A DNA stretch of 47,112 nucleotides from JAGOUU01 sp964609155 (GTDB lineage: Bacteria; Pseudomonadota; Gammaproteobacteria; JAGOUU01): positions 1 through 47,112 of the forward strand of contig CAZSRF010000016.1 in the NCBI GenBank assembly GCA_964609155.1, written 5' to 3'. Of this stretch, positions 35,683-44,122 are shown one piece after another. Under the pieces are notes generated by a model that was given only the letters and a program-made list of their open reading frames with translations, made no database searches and was not told where the DNA came from. Each line of letters opens with the position of its first letter. Positions within the stretch are counted from its first letter, which is position 1. A program made the translations under genes and the position numbers.

Positions 35683-36792
35683 ATGCCGTTAGCAACTCTA
35701 TCTCGCCTAACAAGATTTATAGATATTAAGAGGAAAGCTGATATATTAGCATTTATGGCAAATCATTCGTTTTGCACTCTAATTAGTTATAACAGCAAAT
35801 CGGTGTATGTTTCACATATAAATGTAATCTTACAGCAAGAAAATACCTTCTTTGGTCATTTAGCTGCAAGCAATGCTCAGGCAAGAGCACTTAGAAATGA
35901 TTCAATGGCAGCACTTGCCATATTTAAAGATCGGACCCATGAATCTAATCCTCTTAATGTTGTACATATGCTCGGAATAATTAAAATTATTGCAAGTCCA
36001 GAACTTTTACAAGATGGTATTACTAAGCTTGTAAAAAAATATGAATCGACAAGATCAGCTCCATGGAATATCGACTGGAGTGATGAAAAGATTTCAAGTC
36101 AGCTCAGAGGAGTTGTTGGCTTCCAGCTTATTCCAACTATGATACGTGAGGCACTCACATTAAGCCCCTCTGCAGCTTCTGCAGCTGCGGAACTTGTAAA
36201 TATGTCTATGCCATTTGACATGGGTAACATAGCTATTGATAATGTGGCATCCATTTACATTCCGCCCTATTTTGATGAAAGTTCCCCTGCATCATTGCTT
36301 GAGTTAGTAGAACGTAGTCCAGCATGCACTATGATTGTCTTTAATTCAAAGCCCGATGCAAAACAGTTGCTAATATATCATGTCGAGCACACCTCTACCA
36401 AAATGACTAGTGAACGTCTTAATATTACTGGTAGATTCTCTGTAGAATCTGATGCAATACCCGCCTGTAGAGAACGTTCGTTAAAAGCTATGCTTATCTT
36501 CAATGGGCCACATACTTATATTTCTCCTTCTTTTTATGAAACTCCACATAGTGTCCCAACGTGGAATTATGTTGTAGCGCATGTTCAGGGAATAGTTAAT
36601 TTTGAACATCATGATCCTTCAGAGTTACAATTTACATTTGATGTAGCAAGTATTAAGGTAAAATCCAAATTCAACCAGAATCGTACCCTCGAGGACAGAT
36701 TAGGAGTAGTAGCAGGACTGACGGCATCAGCATGTCCAATGGCACGTAGTGTTGGCGCAGTAATGGAACAAAGATTATGCCCCAAATTATAA
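35683..36792 (+). CDS. Tandem PaiB-type flavin-binding-domain protein
   Basis: Two PaiB-like split-barrel domains in one 369-residue chain; PaiB proteins are normally about 205 residues. The C-terminal domain (about 190-369) keeps the full pattern: YIPPYFDE, IFNGPHTYISPSFYE, VPTWNYVVAHVQG and FNQNRTLEDRLGVVAGL. The N-terminal domain (about 20-170) keeps the barrel (CTLISYNSKSVYVSHINVIL, FFGHLAASNAQARAL, LRGVVGFQLIP) but lacks the YISPS-x-Y segment. AGGAG lies ten bases before the ATG. It is followed 27 bases later by the N-oxygenase, so it could supply or bind a flavin, or be a regulator. Confidence 0.8.
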   Translation: MPLATLSRLTRFIDIKRKADILAFMANHSFCTLISYNSKSVYVSHINVILQQENTFFGHLAASNAQARALRNDSMAALAIFKDRTHESNPLNVVHMLGIIKIIASPELLQDGITKLVKKYESTRSAPWNIDWSDEKISSQLRGVVGFQLIPTMIREALTLSPSAASAAAELVNMSMPFDMGNIAIDNVASIYIPPYFDESSPASLLELVERSPACTMIVFNSKPDAKQLLIYHVEHTSTKMTSERLNITGRFSVESDAIPACRERSLKAMLIFNGPHTYISPSFYETPHSVPTWNYVVAHVQGIVNFEHHDPSELQFTFDVASIKVKSKFNQNRTLEDRLGVVAGLTASACPMARSVGAVMEQRLCPKL

Positions 36793-36819
36793 ATTGTAAT
36801 TTATTAGGTTAGATATACA

Positions 36820-37755
36820 ATGGACAAAAGTGAGAAATCTTTAACTAAAACCTGTGAGTTGAACTGGTATAAACGTGCACAAGTTAAAAGTTGTACCCCT
36901 TATGAAGGTATTCCCTTTGACAGAGACAAATGGGATCTTCTACCAGAGCTTATGCCTTTTTGCAACCACCCATTATGGAAACCAGTTAGCGAAAGTAATA
37001 AGGGTTTAGCAGCCACCTATGGATGGTTAATGTATAATCAGAAAACCATAGATATTGAAACTAAAGTAATCTCTCCACTATGCTATTCAATTATCGATGG
37101 CAGCAACCAACTTTCCTCTGGACTTGATTTTATCCGCGTTATTTCTCAAACCTTAGTTGATGAATCCTTCCACACTTTGCTTTCTATCGAAGGTATCCAA
37201 AGTATTACTAAGCACCGAAATCTTACCCCATTCGAGTTACCAAAATCAAAATTATTAAAAAATTATGAAAATTCATTAGACCATGCTACTGGGTGGGAAA
37301 AAGAAATTGTGCAAATGGGTGTAGTCGTTGCTTCTGAAGTACTTATTACTGACTACTTATCATTGATTGCAAACTCGGAAACTATTCAACCACTATGCCG
37401 TATGGTAACTAGAACCCATTGGAAAGATGAGTTGGCTCACGCCAATGTATTTAATTTTATTGCGACATCAATTATTTCTAGATTGCCATTGATCCAAAGA
37501 CATTTTTTTATTGAAAGTATCATCCAGGCAGAAGACTGGTTTTCAGATAAAGAATTTGAAATATGGGAAGTAATTCTAAAGTTTCTAAATATTCCAAGAG
37601 CAGAAGAGATTATAGCTGACAGCAAAAAAGCATACACAAAAAATATTAGTTCGCTTGCAAATAGAAAGATCAATACTCTAGTTAAACATCTGAAACAAGA
37701 GCATGATACCAATAAATTATATTCACTACCAGAATTGCAGGCTATAGCGAACTAG
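36820..37755 (+). CDS. AurF-type di-iron N-oxygenase
   Basis: This belongs to the AurF/CmlI family of di-iron oxygenases that oxidise amines to hydroxylamine, nitroso or nitro groups. All seven AurF ligands have counterparts at nearly constant offset: Glu80 (IDIETK), Glu115 and His118 (DESFH), Glu173 (ASEVLI), then His200, Glu204 and His207 in THWKDELAHAN; AurF has E101, E136, H139, E196, H223, E227 and H230. At 311 residues it is of family length. It is second in the operon, four bases before the GNAT. The substrate is unknown; a carrier-bound amino acid is suggested by the adenylation and carrier genes nearby. Confidence 0.88.
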   Translation: MDKSEKSLTKTCELNWYKRAQVKSCTPYEGIPFDRDKWDLLPELMPFCNHPLWKPVSESNKGLAATYGWLMYNQKTIDIETKVISPLCYSIIDGSNQLSSGLDFIRVISQTLVDESFHTLLSIEGIQSITKHRNLTPFELPKSKLLKNYENSLDHATGWEKEIVQMGVVVASEVLITDYLSLIANSETIQPLCRMVTRTHWKDELAHANVFNFIATSIISRLPLIQRHFFIESIIQAEDWFSDKEFEIWEVILKFLNIPRAEEIIADSKKAYTKNISSLANRKINTLVKHLKQEHDTNKLYSLPELQAIAN

Positions 37756-37759
37756 AATT

Positions 37760-38314
37760 ATGGAACTTACCACAATGTTGAAAGCACGAAAAATCAACTC
37801 TGAAAATTTAATCATCAGACCAGCTACCCCTAATGATTTGGAAGATATAAGAGAAATATACAACCACGCGGTTAGAACTTCAATTTTCACTATGGATCTT
37901 GAAGAAAAGACCATACAAGACATGATCAACTGGCTTAATAGTCATACCGATCGTTTCCCAGCCTATGTTGCAGTACTAGATAGCATGATTATTGGATTGG
38001 CTACTCTATCAAAGTGGGCAGAACGCAAAGGATATTATCCTTCGTGTGAAGCTTCAATATATTTATCTCCAGATCCTAGAGCTCAAGGTCACGGTGATAA
38101 TTTACTAGAATATCTTATTAAATCAGCTAAAGAAAGAGATTTTTCAACCATAATAAGCTTTATGACTTCTACTAATAAACTCGCAAAGAACTTGGTAAGA
38201 AGAAATAATTTTACATTTATTGGAACAATGAAAAATGTTGGTTATAAGTTTACCAGTCCCATAGATCTGGACATCTACCAATACAACATAAAAACCCCTA
38301 ATTCTAACCTATAA
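37760..38314 (+). CDS. Phosphinothricin-acetyltransferase-like GNAT
   Basis: A GNAT enzyme of the PAT/MddA type, which acetylates free amino groups of amino acids such as phosphinothricin or methionine sulfone. Matches run from LIIRPATPNDLEDIREIYNH through SKWAERKGYYPSCEASIYL to SPDPRAQGHGDNLLEYLI (acetyl-CoA loop Q-G-H-G). It has 184 residues. It begins four bases after the N-oxygenase. In this setting it could acetylate a pathway intermediate or protect the producer. Confidence 0.85.
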   Translation: MELTTMLKARKINSENLIIRPATPNDLEDIREIYNHAVRTSIFTMDLEEKTIQDMINWLNSHTDRFPAYVAVLDSMIIGLATLSKWAERKGYYPSCEASIYLSPDPRAQGHGDNLLEYLIKSAKERDFSTIISFMTSTNKLAKNLVRRNNFTFIGTMKNVGYKFTSPIDLDIYQYNIKTPNSNL

Positions 38315-38325
38315 GGCCCTTGATT

Positions 38326-39273
38326 ATGTCTACAACTATTATTAACCACCCAGCTGGCAGTACTGCTTATAAAAAAATTGACCAAGCACTTAATCAGTAC
38401 CCTTGGTACAGAGAATACTTGCATAATGATCTTGCAAGAAATGACTATTTAAAAATACTTTTAGAACATAAAAGTGATTTAGAGGCTGCTGGATTGAATG
38501 AAGATCAAATTCATTTATCTAGTAGATTCCCATTGAATGCAGAGTTTACTGTAGAACAAATACTATATGACCTATGTGTACGCGATATCATTCCATCTGT
38601 TGATTACCCTAAGGATAAATTTGCCCTATTGTTTCAACAAGTACATGATAGCTTTCAACATGAATCGTACACCACATATATTTTCCCAGAAGAAGCCAGA
38701 CTATTATATGCTCTTACGCACATAACCAAACCAAAATTCATGATTTTTCTTGGATCATATTATGGTTACTGGGCAATTTATGCCGCAACTATATTAAAAG
38801 AGACCGGTGGCTGCGCTTATCTTATCGATACTGACAAAAATGTAATTTCACTTGCGGAAAAAAACATGAAGCAATTTAATGTCGATTCCGTTGTACGCCT
38901 AATTAATGAAGATGCCATAACATTCTTAGGTAGAGAGAAAATTGCAACTGACTTCATTGTACTAGATCCAGAGGGACCGAAACAAGGAGATGATCCTGAT
39001 TTACTTGATAAAGCCATCTATTATCCAATGATGAAAGCAGCTACCCCGCTTTTGGCATCTAATGGTATTGTTTTATGTCATAATATTCTGTTAGACAATC
39101 CTGTTAAGGAAGATCAGTATTTTGCCAAAAAAATTGATTACAATTATGGCCAATTTACTAAATTCTTACCTTTCATGAATGAAAATTATAGTCAAGGTGT
39201 GTGGTATGACACGACCGAAGGTGTAGGTGTATTTGCTCACAAGAAGCATCTTAGTCCAACAGGAGATATTTAA
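38326..39273 (+). CDS. Class I SAM O-methyltransferase-like protein
   Basis: A predicted SAM-dependent methyltransferase of 315 residues. The Rossmann part begins near FMIFLGSYYGYWAIYAA (a degenerate motif I), followed by AYLIDTDKNVISLAEKNMKQF, where the acidic Asp would bind the SAM ribose, and FIVLDPEGPKQGDDPDLLDKAI. The layout resembles caffeoyl-CoA-type O-methyltransferases. The N-terminal 110 residues are a helical extension. The ATG at 38326 has AAGG nine bases upstream. Because motif I is unusual, it may bind SAM weakly. Confidence 0.72.
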   Translation: MSTTIINHPAGSTAYKKIDQALNQYPWYREYLHNDLARNDYLKILLEHKSDLEAAGLNEDQIHLSSRFPLNAEFTVEQILYDLCVRDIIPSVDYPKDKFALLFQQVHDSFQHESYTTYIFPEEARLLYALTHITKPKFMIFLGSYYGYWAIYAATILKETGGCAYLIDTDKNVISLAEKNMKQFNVDSVVRLINEDAITFLGREKIATDFIVLDPEGPKQGDDPDLLDKAIYYPMMKAATPLLASNGIVLCHNILLDNPVKEDQYFAKKIDYNYGQFTKFLPFMNENYSQGVWYDTTEGVGVFAHKKHLSPTGDI

Positions 39274-39277
39274 ACAT

Positions 39278-40102
39278 ATGGCAGTAGTAGATAAATACTT
39301 TGACTCCGGTTTTGAAAATGCGGATAAATATGAAGATCTTGATGGTCTAGTAAGATCTCTTGAACTCCAACAGAATATTCCAATATTATTAGAACTAAGG
39401 AATAATGTTTATAGTAAAATAAAACTTAATTCTGGAGATGAAGTACTTGAGATCGGGTGTGGGCTCGGTGCCACTGTGCGTGAAATCTCGGCGCTTGTCG
39501 GCAGTGCTTGCAAAGTCACAGGGATTGACAAAAGCTCGATGTTATTAAATGAAGCTATCAGAAGGACCGATTTATCGAAACACACCGTTGCATTTACCCA
39601 CGATGATGCAGAGAATCTCTCTTTTAGAGATAATCAATTTGCATTTGTCTGCGCTGAACGGGTATTAATGCATGTTCCAAACCCCCAACTTGCTCTTAGT
39701 GAAATGACTAGAGTATTAAAAAAAGGCGGAATTATTGCTGTTACTGAACCTGACCTCGGCTCAGTTCGAATCTATCCTGATCACAATAACATTAGTAGTA
39801 AAGTTATCAATCAATGGTGTAAATACACTGAAAGCCCCAGATTAGCTAAAGACTTACTTTGTATTTTCCAACAACTTGGCCTTGAAAATATTGATCTTTC
39901 TGTCAGAAAACTTATAGTAAATAACTATGAAGAATTTGAGCAGATCCGTAGTTTAAAAAAACTGGTTGTTGCGCTGCAAGGTAATGCACAAATAACCGAT
40001 ATTGAAGCAGAAACTTATCTGCAGGGATTAATGACTGCAAGCAAGCAAGGAAATTTTGCATTCAGTGTTAATGTATATCATGTCTCAGGACAAAAGCAAT
40101 AA
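39278..40102 (+). CDS. Class I SAM-dependent methyltransferase
   Basis: A UbiE/Methyltransf_11-type enzyme of 274 residues. Motif I is intact (DEVLEIGCGLGATVREIS), with the acidic VTGIDKSSMLL, then FTHDDAENLSFRDNQFAFV and the post-motif MTRVLKKGGIIAVTEPD. I chose the ATG at 39278 (AGGAG at 39261-39265). It starts four bases after the preceding methyltransferase and ends the plus-strand operon. The acceptor is unknown; N- or O-methylation of the pathway product fits. Confidence 0.88.
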   Translation: MAVVDKYFDSGFENADKYEDLDGLVRSLELQQNIPILLELRNNVYSKIKLNSGDEVLEIGCGLGATVREISALVGSACKVTGIDKSSMLLNEAIRRTDLSKHTVAFTHDDAENLSFRDNQFAFVCAERVLMHVPNPQLALSEMTRVLKKGGIIAVTEPDLGSVRIYPDHNNISSKVINQWCKYTESPRLAKDLLCIFQQLGLENIDLSVRKLIVNNYEEFEQIRSLKKLVVALQGNAQITDIEAETYLQGLMTASKQGNFAFSVNVYHVSGQKQ

Positions 40103-40121
40103 ACTCACGACCATCAAATTA

Positions 40122-40931
40122 TTAAATATGATGGTCTGTCTTAACAAATCTCAACAATTCCCCATATTCTACAAAACCAAACTTGGTAGTAATATAATTA
40201 ATTATTGTAGGATTTGCAGATTGATACACGCAATGTGTACATCCTTGATTCATCGCTTCCTCCATAGAATGTCTATAGAGCTCAGTGCAAATACCCATTT
40301 TACGATATTCAGCTAAGGTGGCCCCACAATACATTCCTAAGACATTTCCATGTCTAAGCGTGCTGATCACGGCAGCAGCCTTGTTATCAACATAAGCAAT
40401 ATAATGTTTAATCACGCTATTTTCCTGCCCATAGTTTGCAAGCATAGCTTTGAAATCCTGTCTAATAGCCTCATTAAGTTCAAAACCTGTGGCTAAAATA
40501 TCTATATACAAATCATATTGCTGTGGAGATAGCACCGGGACTATTCTGATACCTTCCATCGTAGGCACAGGATTAAGTTGACTCATCTCTATACCAACAC
40601 AGAGCAAAGATTGTCCTTGCTTTAGTCTCTGTGAATCTAATGTGAACTTAATTTCATCCGTCATGTCAGGCTTAGCCAGCATTACTGTGTAAGGAACATT
40701 TTGCGCAGCATAAACTTCCATCAACTCTGTAAGGTATTGAGCAATGTCTGGAGCGCCAGCCTGATTGATAAAAATTCCGTTCAGCAGTTGATCTGTGGAA
40801 CGGCTATTATAGTAGCAAATGACTTCATCAGAAGTCACCACTTTCCCTACGTGAGGGGAAAGCTCTGCCATATTTGTCATAAGATAGGCAAAATGATCTA
40901 TAATAGATTTTAAGGTAACCATTTCAGTCAT
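40122..40931 (-). CDS. GNAT-family acetyltransferase, two-part
   Basis: A 269-residue protein whose C-terminal half is a GNAT domain: VISTLRHGNVLGMYCGATLAEYRKMGICTELYRHSMEEA holds the R-K-M-G-I cofactor loop, and ANPTIINYITTKFGFVEYG is the usual end. The N-terminal half is related in size to the GNAT fold but has no clear motif. I took the ATG at 40931; an upstream TTG is less likely. It is last in the minus-strand operon, eight bases after the MFS gene, and faces the plus-strand operon tail to tail. Confidence 0.82.
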   Translation of the reverse strand: MTEMVTLKSIIDHFAYLMTNMAELSPHVGKVVTSDEVICYYNSRSTDQLLNGIFINQAGAPDIAQYLTELMEVYAAQNVPYTVMLAKPDMTDEIKFTLDSQRLKQGQSLLCVGIEMSQLNPVPTMEGIRIVPVLSPQQYDLYIDILATGFELNEAIRQDFKAMLANYGQENSVIKHYIAYVDNKAAAVISTLRHGNVLGMYCGATLAEYRKMGICTELYRHSMEEAMNQGCTHCVYQSANPTIINYITTKFGFVEYGELLRFVKTDHHI

Positions 40932-40939
40932 AATCAATT

Positions 40940-42484
40940 TTATTCTCTTAGTACAAGTTTTGATTTAGGCTTCAAGAGTCTTGCAAATATTATAATAACA
41001 GCCGTAGATAAGACAAAATTAACCAGCATCGCACTATTCGCTGCAGAGGTAAGTGCTGCAGTTATATTATTAAGAATATCACTCTGTAGAGTTGAGTTAA
41101 ATGCACTCAAAGCATGTTCTTTACCACCCATACTTGAGATATGTAATGCTAATTGATTTTTTTCTTCAATATTGAATAAATATCCTTTCGCACTTAGACT
41201 ACCAAACAAACTCTGGAAACTAGCGTACTGATATATGATTGTGGCAGTTGTAACTCCAATTGCATTACCCATTAAGGTAATCATTAGGAATATACTGGTA
41301 GCAATACCTACGTACCCCCCGCTAACTGTCTTAACAATACCAGTGTTAAGAGCTGTGAAAGATAACCCTACACCAATTCCCATAATAATAAATAGCAAGG
41401 AGATTATCCATAAATTATATGTTCCTGAGAAAATATAAAATAAAAACGAACCCTGTGCTGTAATAGCTAAACCATATATAGTAGGTGTAATAAAGCCAAC
41501 CTTATCAATCCATGGTCCGCCAAGTGCTGCAATTACACCAAAGACAATAGTCATAGACAAAAAGATGTTACTACTAACAAACGAAGATAAATGCAAAACA
41601 TCTTGTAAATAAAGCCCCATTATAATGATAATCGTTGAAAAGCTGTATTCGACCAGCAGGATACCTAAACAACACCCCCAATATGCATGATTCTTCATAA
41701 GTGATGATGAAATCAGAGGCAGGACGGTATTTCTTTGTAGTCGAACAAATAATATCATGGCGACTAATATAGCAAGAGCAACCGAAATATATAACCTGCT
41801 ATTATCTACCCAGTGTTGCCAACCATTCAAACCATATAGCGTACATATGGAAACTGTTGCAAGCATCAGTACACTAGCCCAACCAGTTGTAGTAACTTTA
41901 TCTTTATCTGGGTATAAATTTTCACCTATACTATTTATTATGATTGCAATAATTCCAATTGGAATATTAATAAAGAAAATGCTACGCCAACTGCTCCATG
42001 TTATTAAAGCCCCTCCGATTACAGGTCCGAACGCTAGTCCTACTCCAACAGAGAAACCTATTACACCCATGGCAAGACCACGTTCATCTTCATTAAAGTT
42101 CGCATGAATCATCGCATATATTGTTGGTAAGAATATAGCTCCGCCAACACCTTGAATTACACGCGATAGAATTAACATATTAATAGAAGTTGATAATCCA
42201 GCAATAACTGAAGCTAACAAGAAAATACTAATCCCCATAATACAAAGGATTTTTCCATTATATCTGTCTAATAATACCCCAGCCGGTATAACTAACGTTG
42301 CCCAAGCCAGCATATAACCACTTAATATCCATTGCACGGTATCGAGGTTAGTATTGAACTCCGCTGATATCGGAATTAAGGCAGAATTCACGGCTAAATA
42401 GTCTCCGTTCATTACAAAAGCCATGATGCTGATGCTAATAAGTATCAACCATCGGAATATTTTTTGGTTATCATGTACATTCAT
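40940..42484 (-). CDS. DHA2-type (14-helix) MFS exporter
   Basis: A 514-residue major facilitator of the EmrB/QacA kind, probably a proton-driven exporter. Seen are helix 1 onset FRWLILISISIMAFVMNGDYLAVNSAL, motif A-like GVLLDRYNGKILC and motif C in GFSVGVGLAFGPVIGGALI. Its ATG overlaps the stop of the MBL gene as ATGA. In this locus it is the obvious candidate for exporting the product and for self-protection. Confidence 0.9.
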   Translation of the reverse strand: MNVHDNQKIFRWLILISISIMAFVMNGDYLAVNSALIPISAEFNTNLDTVQWILSGYMLAWATLVIPAGVLLDRYNGKILCIMGISIFLLASVIAGLSTSINMLILSRVIQGVGGAIFLPTIYAMIHANFNEDERGLAMGVIGFSVGVGLAFGPVIGGALITWSSWRSIFFINIPIGIIAIIINSIGENLYPDKDKVTTTGWASVLMLATVSICTLYGLNGWQHWVDNSRLYISVALAILVAMILFVRLQRNTVLPLISSSLMKNHAYWGCCLGILLVEYSFSTIIIIMGLYLQDVLHLSSFVSSNIFLSMTIVFGVIAALGGPWIDKVGFITPTIYGLAITAQGSFLFYIFSGTYNLWIISLLFIIMGIGVGLSFTALNTGIVKTVSGGYVGIATSIFLMITLMGNAIGVTTATIIYQYASFQSLFGSLSAKGYLFNIEEKNQLALHISSMGGKEHALSAFNSTLQSDILNNITAALTSAANSAMLVNFVLSTAVIIIFARLLKPKSKLVLRE

Positions 42485-44112
42485 GATGCTATTTCCCTGT
42501 TATTACGGTTAGAATGAGAAGTCGCATATCCATATTGCCATTCATCTTTGCCATACAGCCTTTTGCATGGGATATTTATACTACGACAACTATCAATAAA
42601 AATATTAGACTCAACCATCTGTGGTGAAGTCTCTTCATAGTTCAAGCTTGTGATATGTGACAACCATGGTTCCTGCCCCATTGCATAAACAAATACTTCT
42701 TTTGCTTGTAACGATTGTATTAATGCAACCGCCTTTTGTGAATCAGAACCAGAGTAACGACGTGATTGTTTATGAGCATATTTAATCTTTTTTGACAACA
42801 ACGGCCCATAGATCCAATCCAAAGGCCCGCCTACACACTCCATACCAATAAAGACAGTGTCAATTGCTCCTACTTTGTTATATAGATATTCATAAAGCCC
42901 ATTATCAAGATTATTAGAATCCGCCGCAAATAAAAATTTATGTCCAAAGATTTCAATATAAAATGCTGATTTGGATTGTATGTCTAAATCACCATGCTCG
43001 CCCAAGAATGGAAAGCTAAATAATCTGCCGCCAGGGATCTGCACATCTTCTAAATAATCAACAGGGAGAAGATTGTTAAAGCCTAGCATCTGAAACATAA
43101 TTCTCAAGTTTGGATTAATCAATGTATTGCTGGAAGACTGAGGAAATATAAAATTCTTAACTTTGTCCTTTAAGAATATTAAAGTTTCAAATGAAATATG
43201 ATCTAGATGGTTATGAGAAAATACCACGTAATCAATATACTCAGGAAGATCACAAAACGTAAATCGCTCAATCCCACCTTCTGGTTGAAAATAGCTAACT
43301 ACCGGATCAATTAATATGGAGACATCACTTGTTTCTAGTAAAATACAAGCATGCCCAAAATATCTTAGTCTTATATTATTAAGCTCTACCTTGGCATCTG
43401 TCAGAGCAAATGGGATATCAGAGAATAATTCATTAAAAAGCTTACGTCCTTCATTGTCTAATAATAATTCCTCACAGATTTTTTCTAGATTCACGCCTTT
43501 GCTTCTGGATCGGCTGATTTGACTTAGTATATTACTATTAAAATTTAACGGTAGTGATATCTCCTTCTCAAGAGCAATCCGCGGAGTAGAGAGTACAAAT
43601 GAACGCAGATCATTCTTCAATGGTGTTAAAATTACTGACTGCAAAGAGCTATCATAGTATTTATCGTAAATAATTCTTTCAAAGAAATTTATTTTAGGAT
43701 GGTTGTCCTGATCATAGACTAACTCTACACAACCTTTTAAACTATCAGGGATTGCTTGATACAATGGCTCAAGACTACTTCCATCTCCCTTTGTCTGCAC
43801 CAATTCATTAAAAGAGGTAATATCATTAGCTAGTTGTAATAATTTACCTGCCTCTTTTTCAGTGTGCATTACTATGCTTTCAATTTTCTTCAAACCATTA
43901 TCATCTAGATTGAGAAATTGACCACCGGCTACCTTAGGATTATTTGCCGCTAATCGATGTAACTCTGGTGATTCAAGAAAAGATTTCATGATTCTGAGGT
44001 ATCTGTTCTTGAGGAAATATCCTGCCGTGTGAGGCGAAACAAGATAACTCCAAAGATACCAAGAGCAAAACAAAGGTTCAATAGCCACATTCGGCTTTAA
44101 ATATTTCTTCAT
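42481..44112 (-). CDS. Two-domain metallo-beta-lactamase-fold hydrolase
   Basis: The C-terminal half (from about residue 250) is an MBL-fold domain. The metal motif H-x-H-x-D-H is FSHNHLDHIS, with later ligands in LGEHGDLD and FAADSNN; the look is of the UlaG/NAPE-PLD branch. The N-terminal 240 residues (MKKYLKPNVAIEPLFCSWYLWSYLVSPHTAG, then a long helical part) match nothing I can name. I chose the ATG at 44112, ten bases after the adenylation gene stop, over an upstream start inside that gene. It has 543 residues. It may hydrolyse or release a carrier-bound intermediate. Confidence 0.82.
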   Translation of the reverse strand: MKKYLKPNVAIEPLFCSWYLWSYLVSPHTAGYFLKNRYLRIMKSFLESPELHRLAANNPKVAGGQFLNLDDNGLKKIESIVMHTEKEAGKLLQLANDITSFNELVQTKGDGSSLEPLYQAIPDSLKGCVELVYDQDNHPKINFFERIIYDKYYDSSLQSVILTPLKNDLRSFVLSTPRIALEKEISLPLNFNSNILSQISRSRSKGVNLEKICEELLLDNEGRKLFNELFSDIPFALTDAKVELNNIRLRYFGHACILLETSDVSILIDPVVSYFQPEGGIERFTFCDLPEYIDYVVFSHNHLDHISFETLIFLKDKVKNFIFPQSSSNTLINPNLRIMFQMLGFNNLLPVDYLEDVQIPGGRLFSFPFLGEHGDLDIQSKSAFYIEIFGHKFLFAADSNNLDNGLYEYLYNKVGAIDTVFIGMECVGGPLDWIYGPLLSKKIKYAHKQSRRYSGSDSQKAVALIQSLQAKEVFVYAMGQEPWLSHITSLNYEETSPQMVESNIFIDSCRSINIPCKRLYGKDEWQYGYATSHSNRNNREIAS

Positions 44113-44122
44113 ATCTAAAATC

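Noticed and set aside
40109..40136. GACCATCA/TGATGGTC hairpin between the converging operons
   Set aside because: The stem is only 8 bp with a 12-base loop, and neither strand has a T run, so I did not call a terminator.
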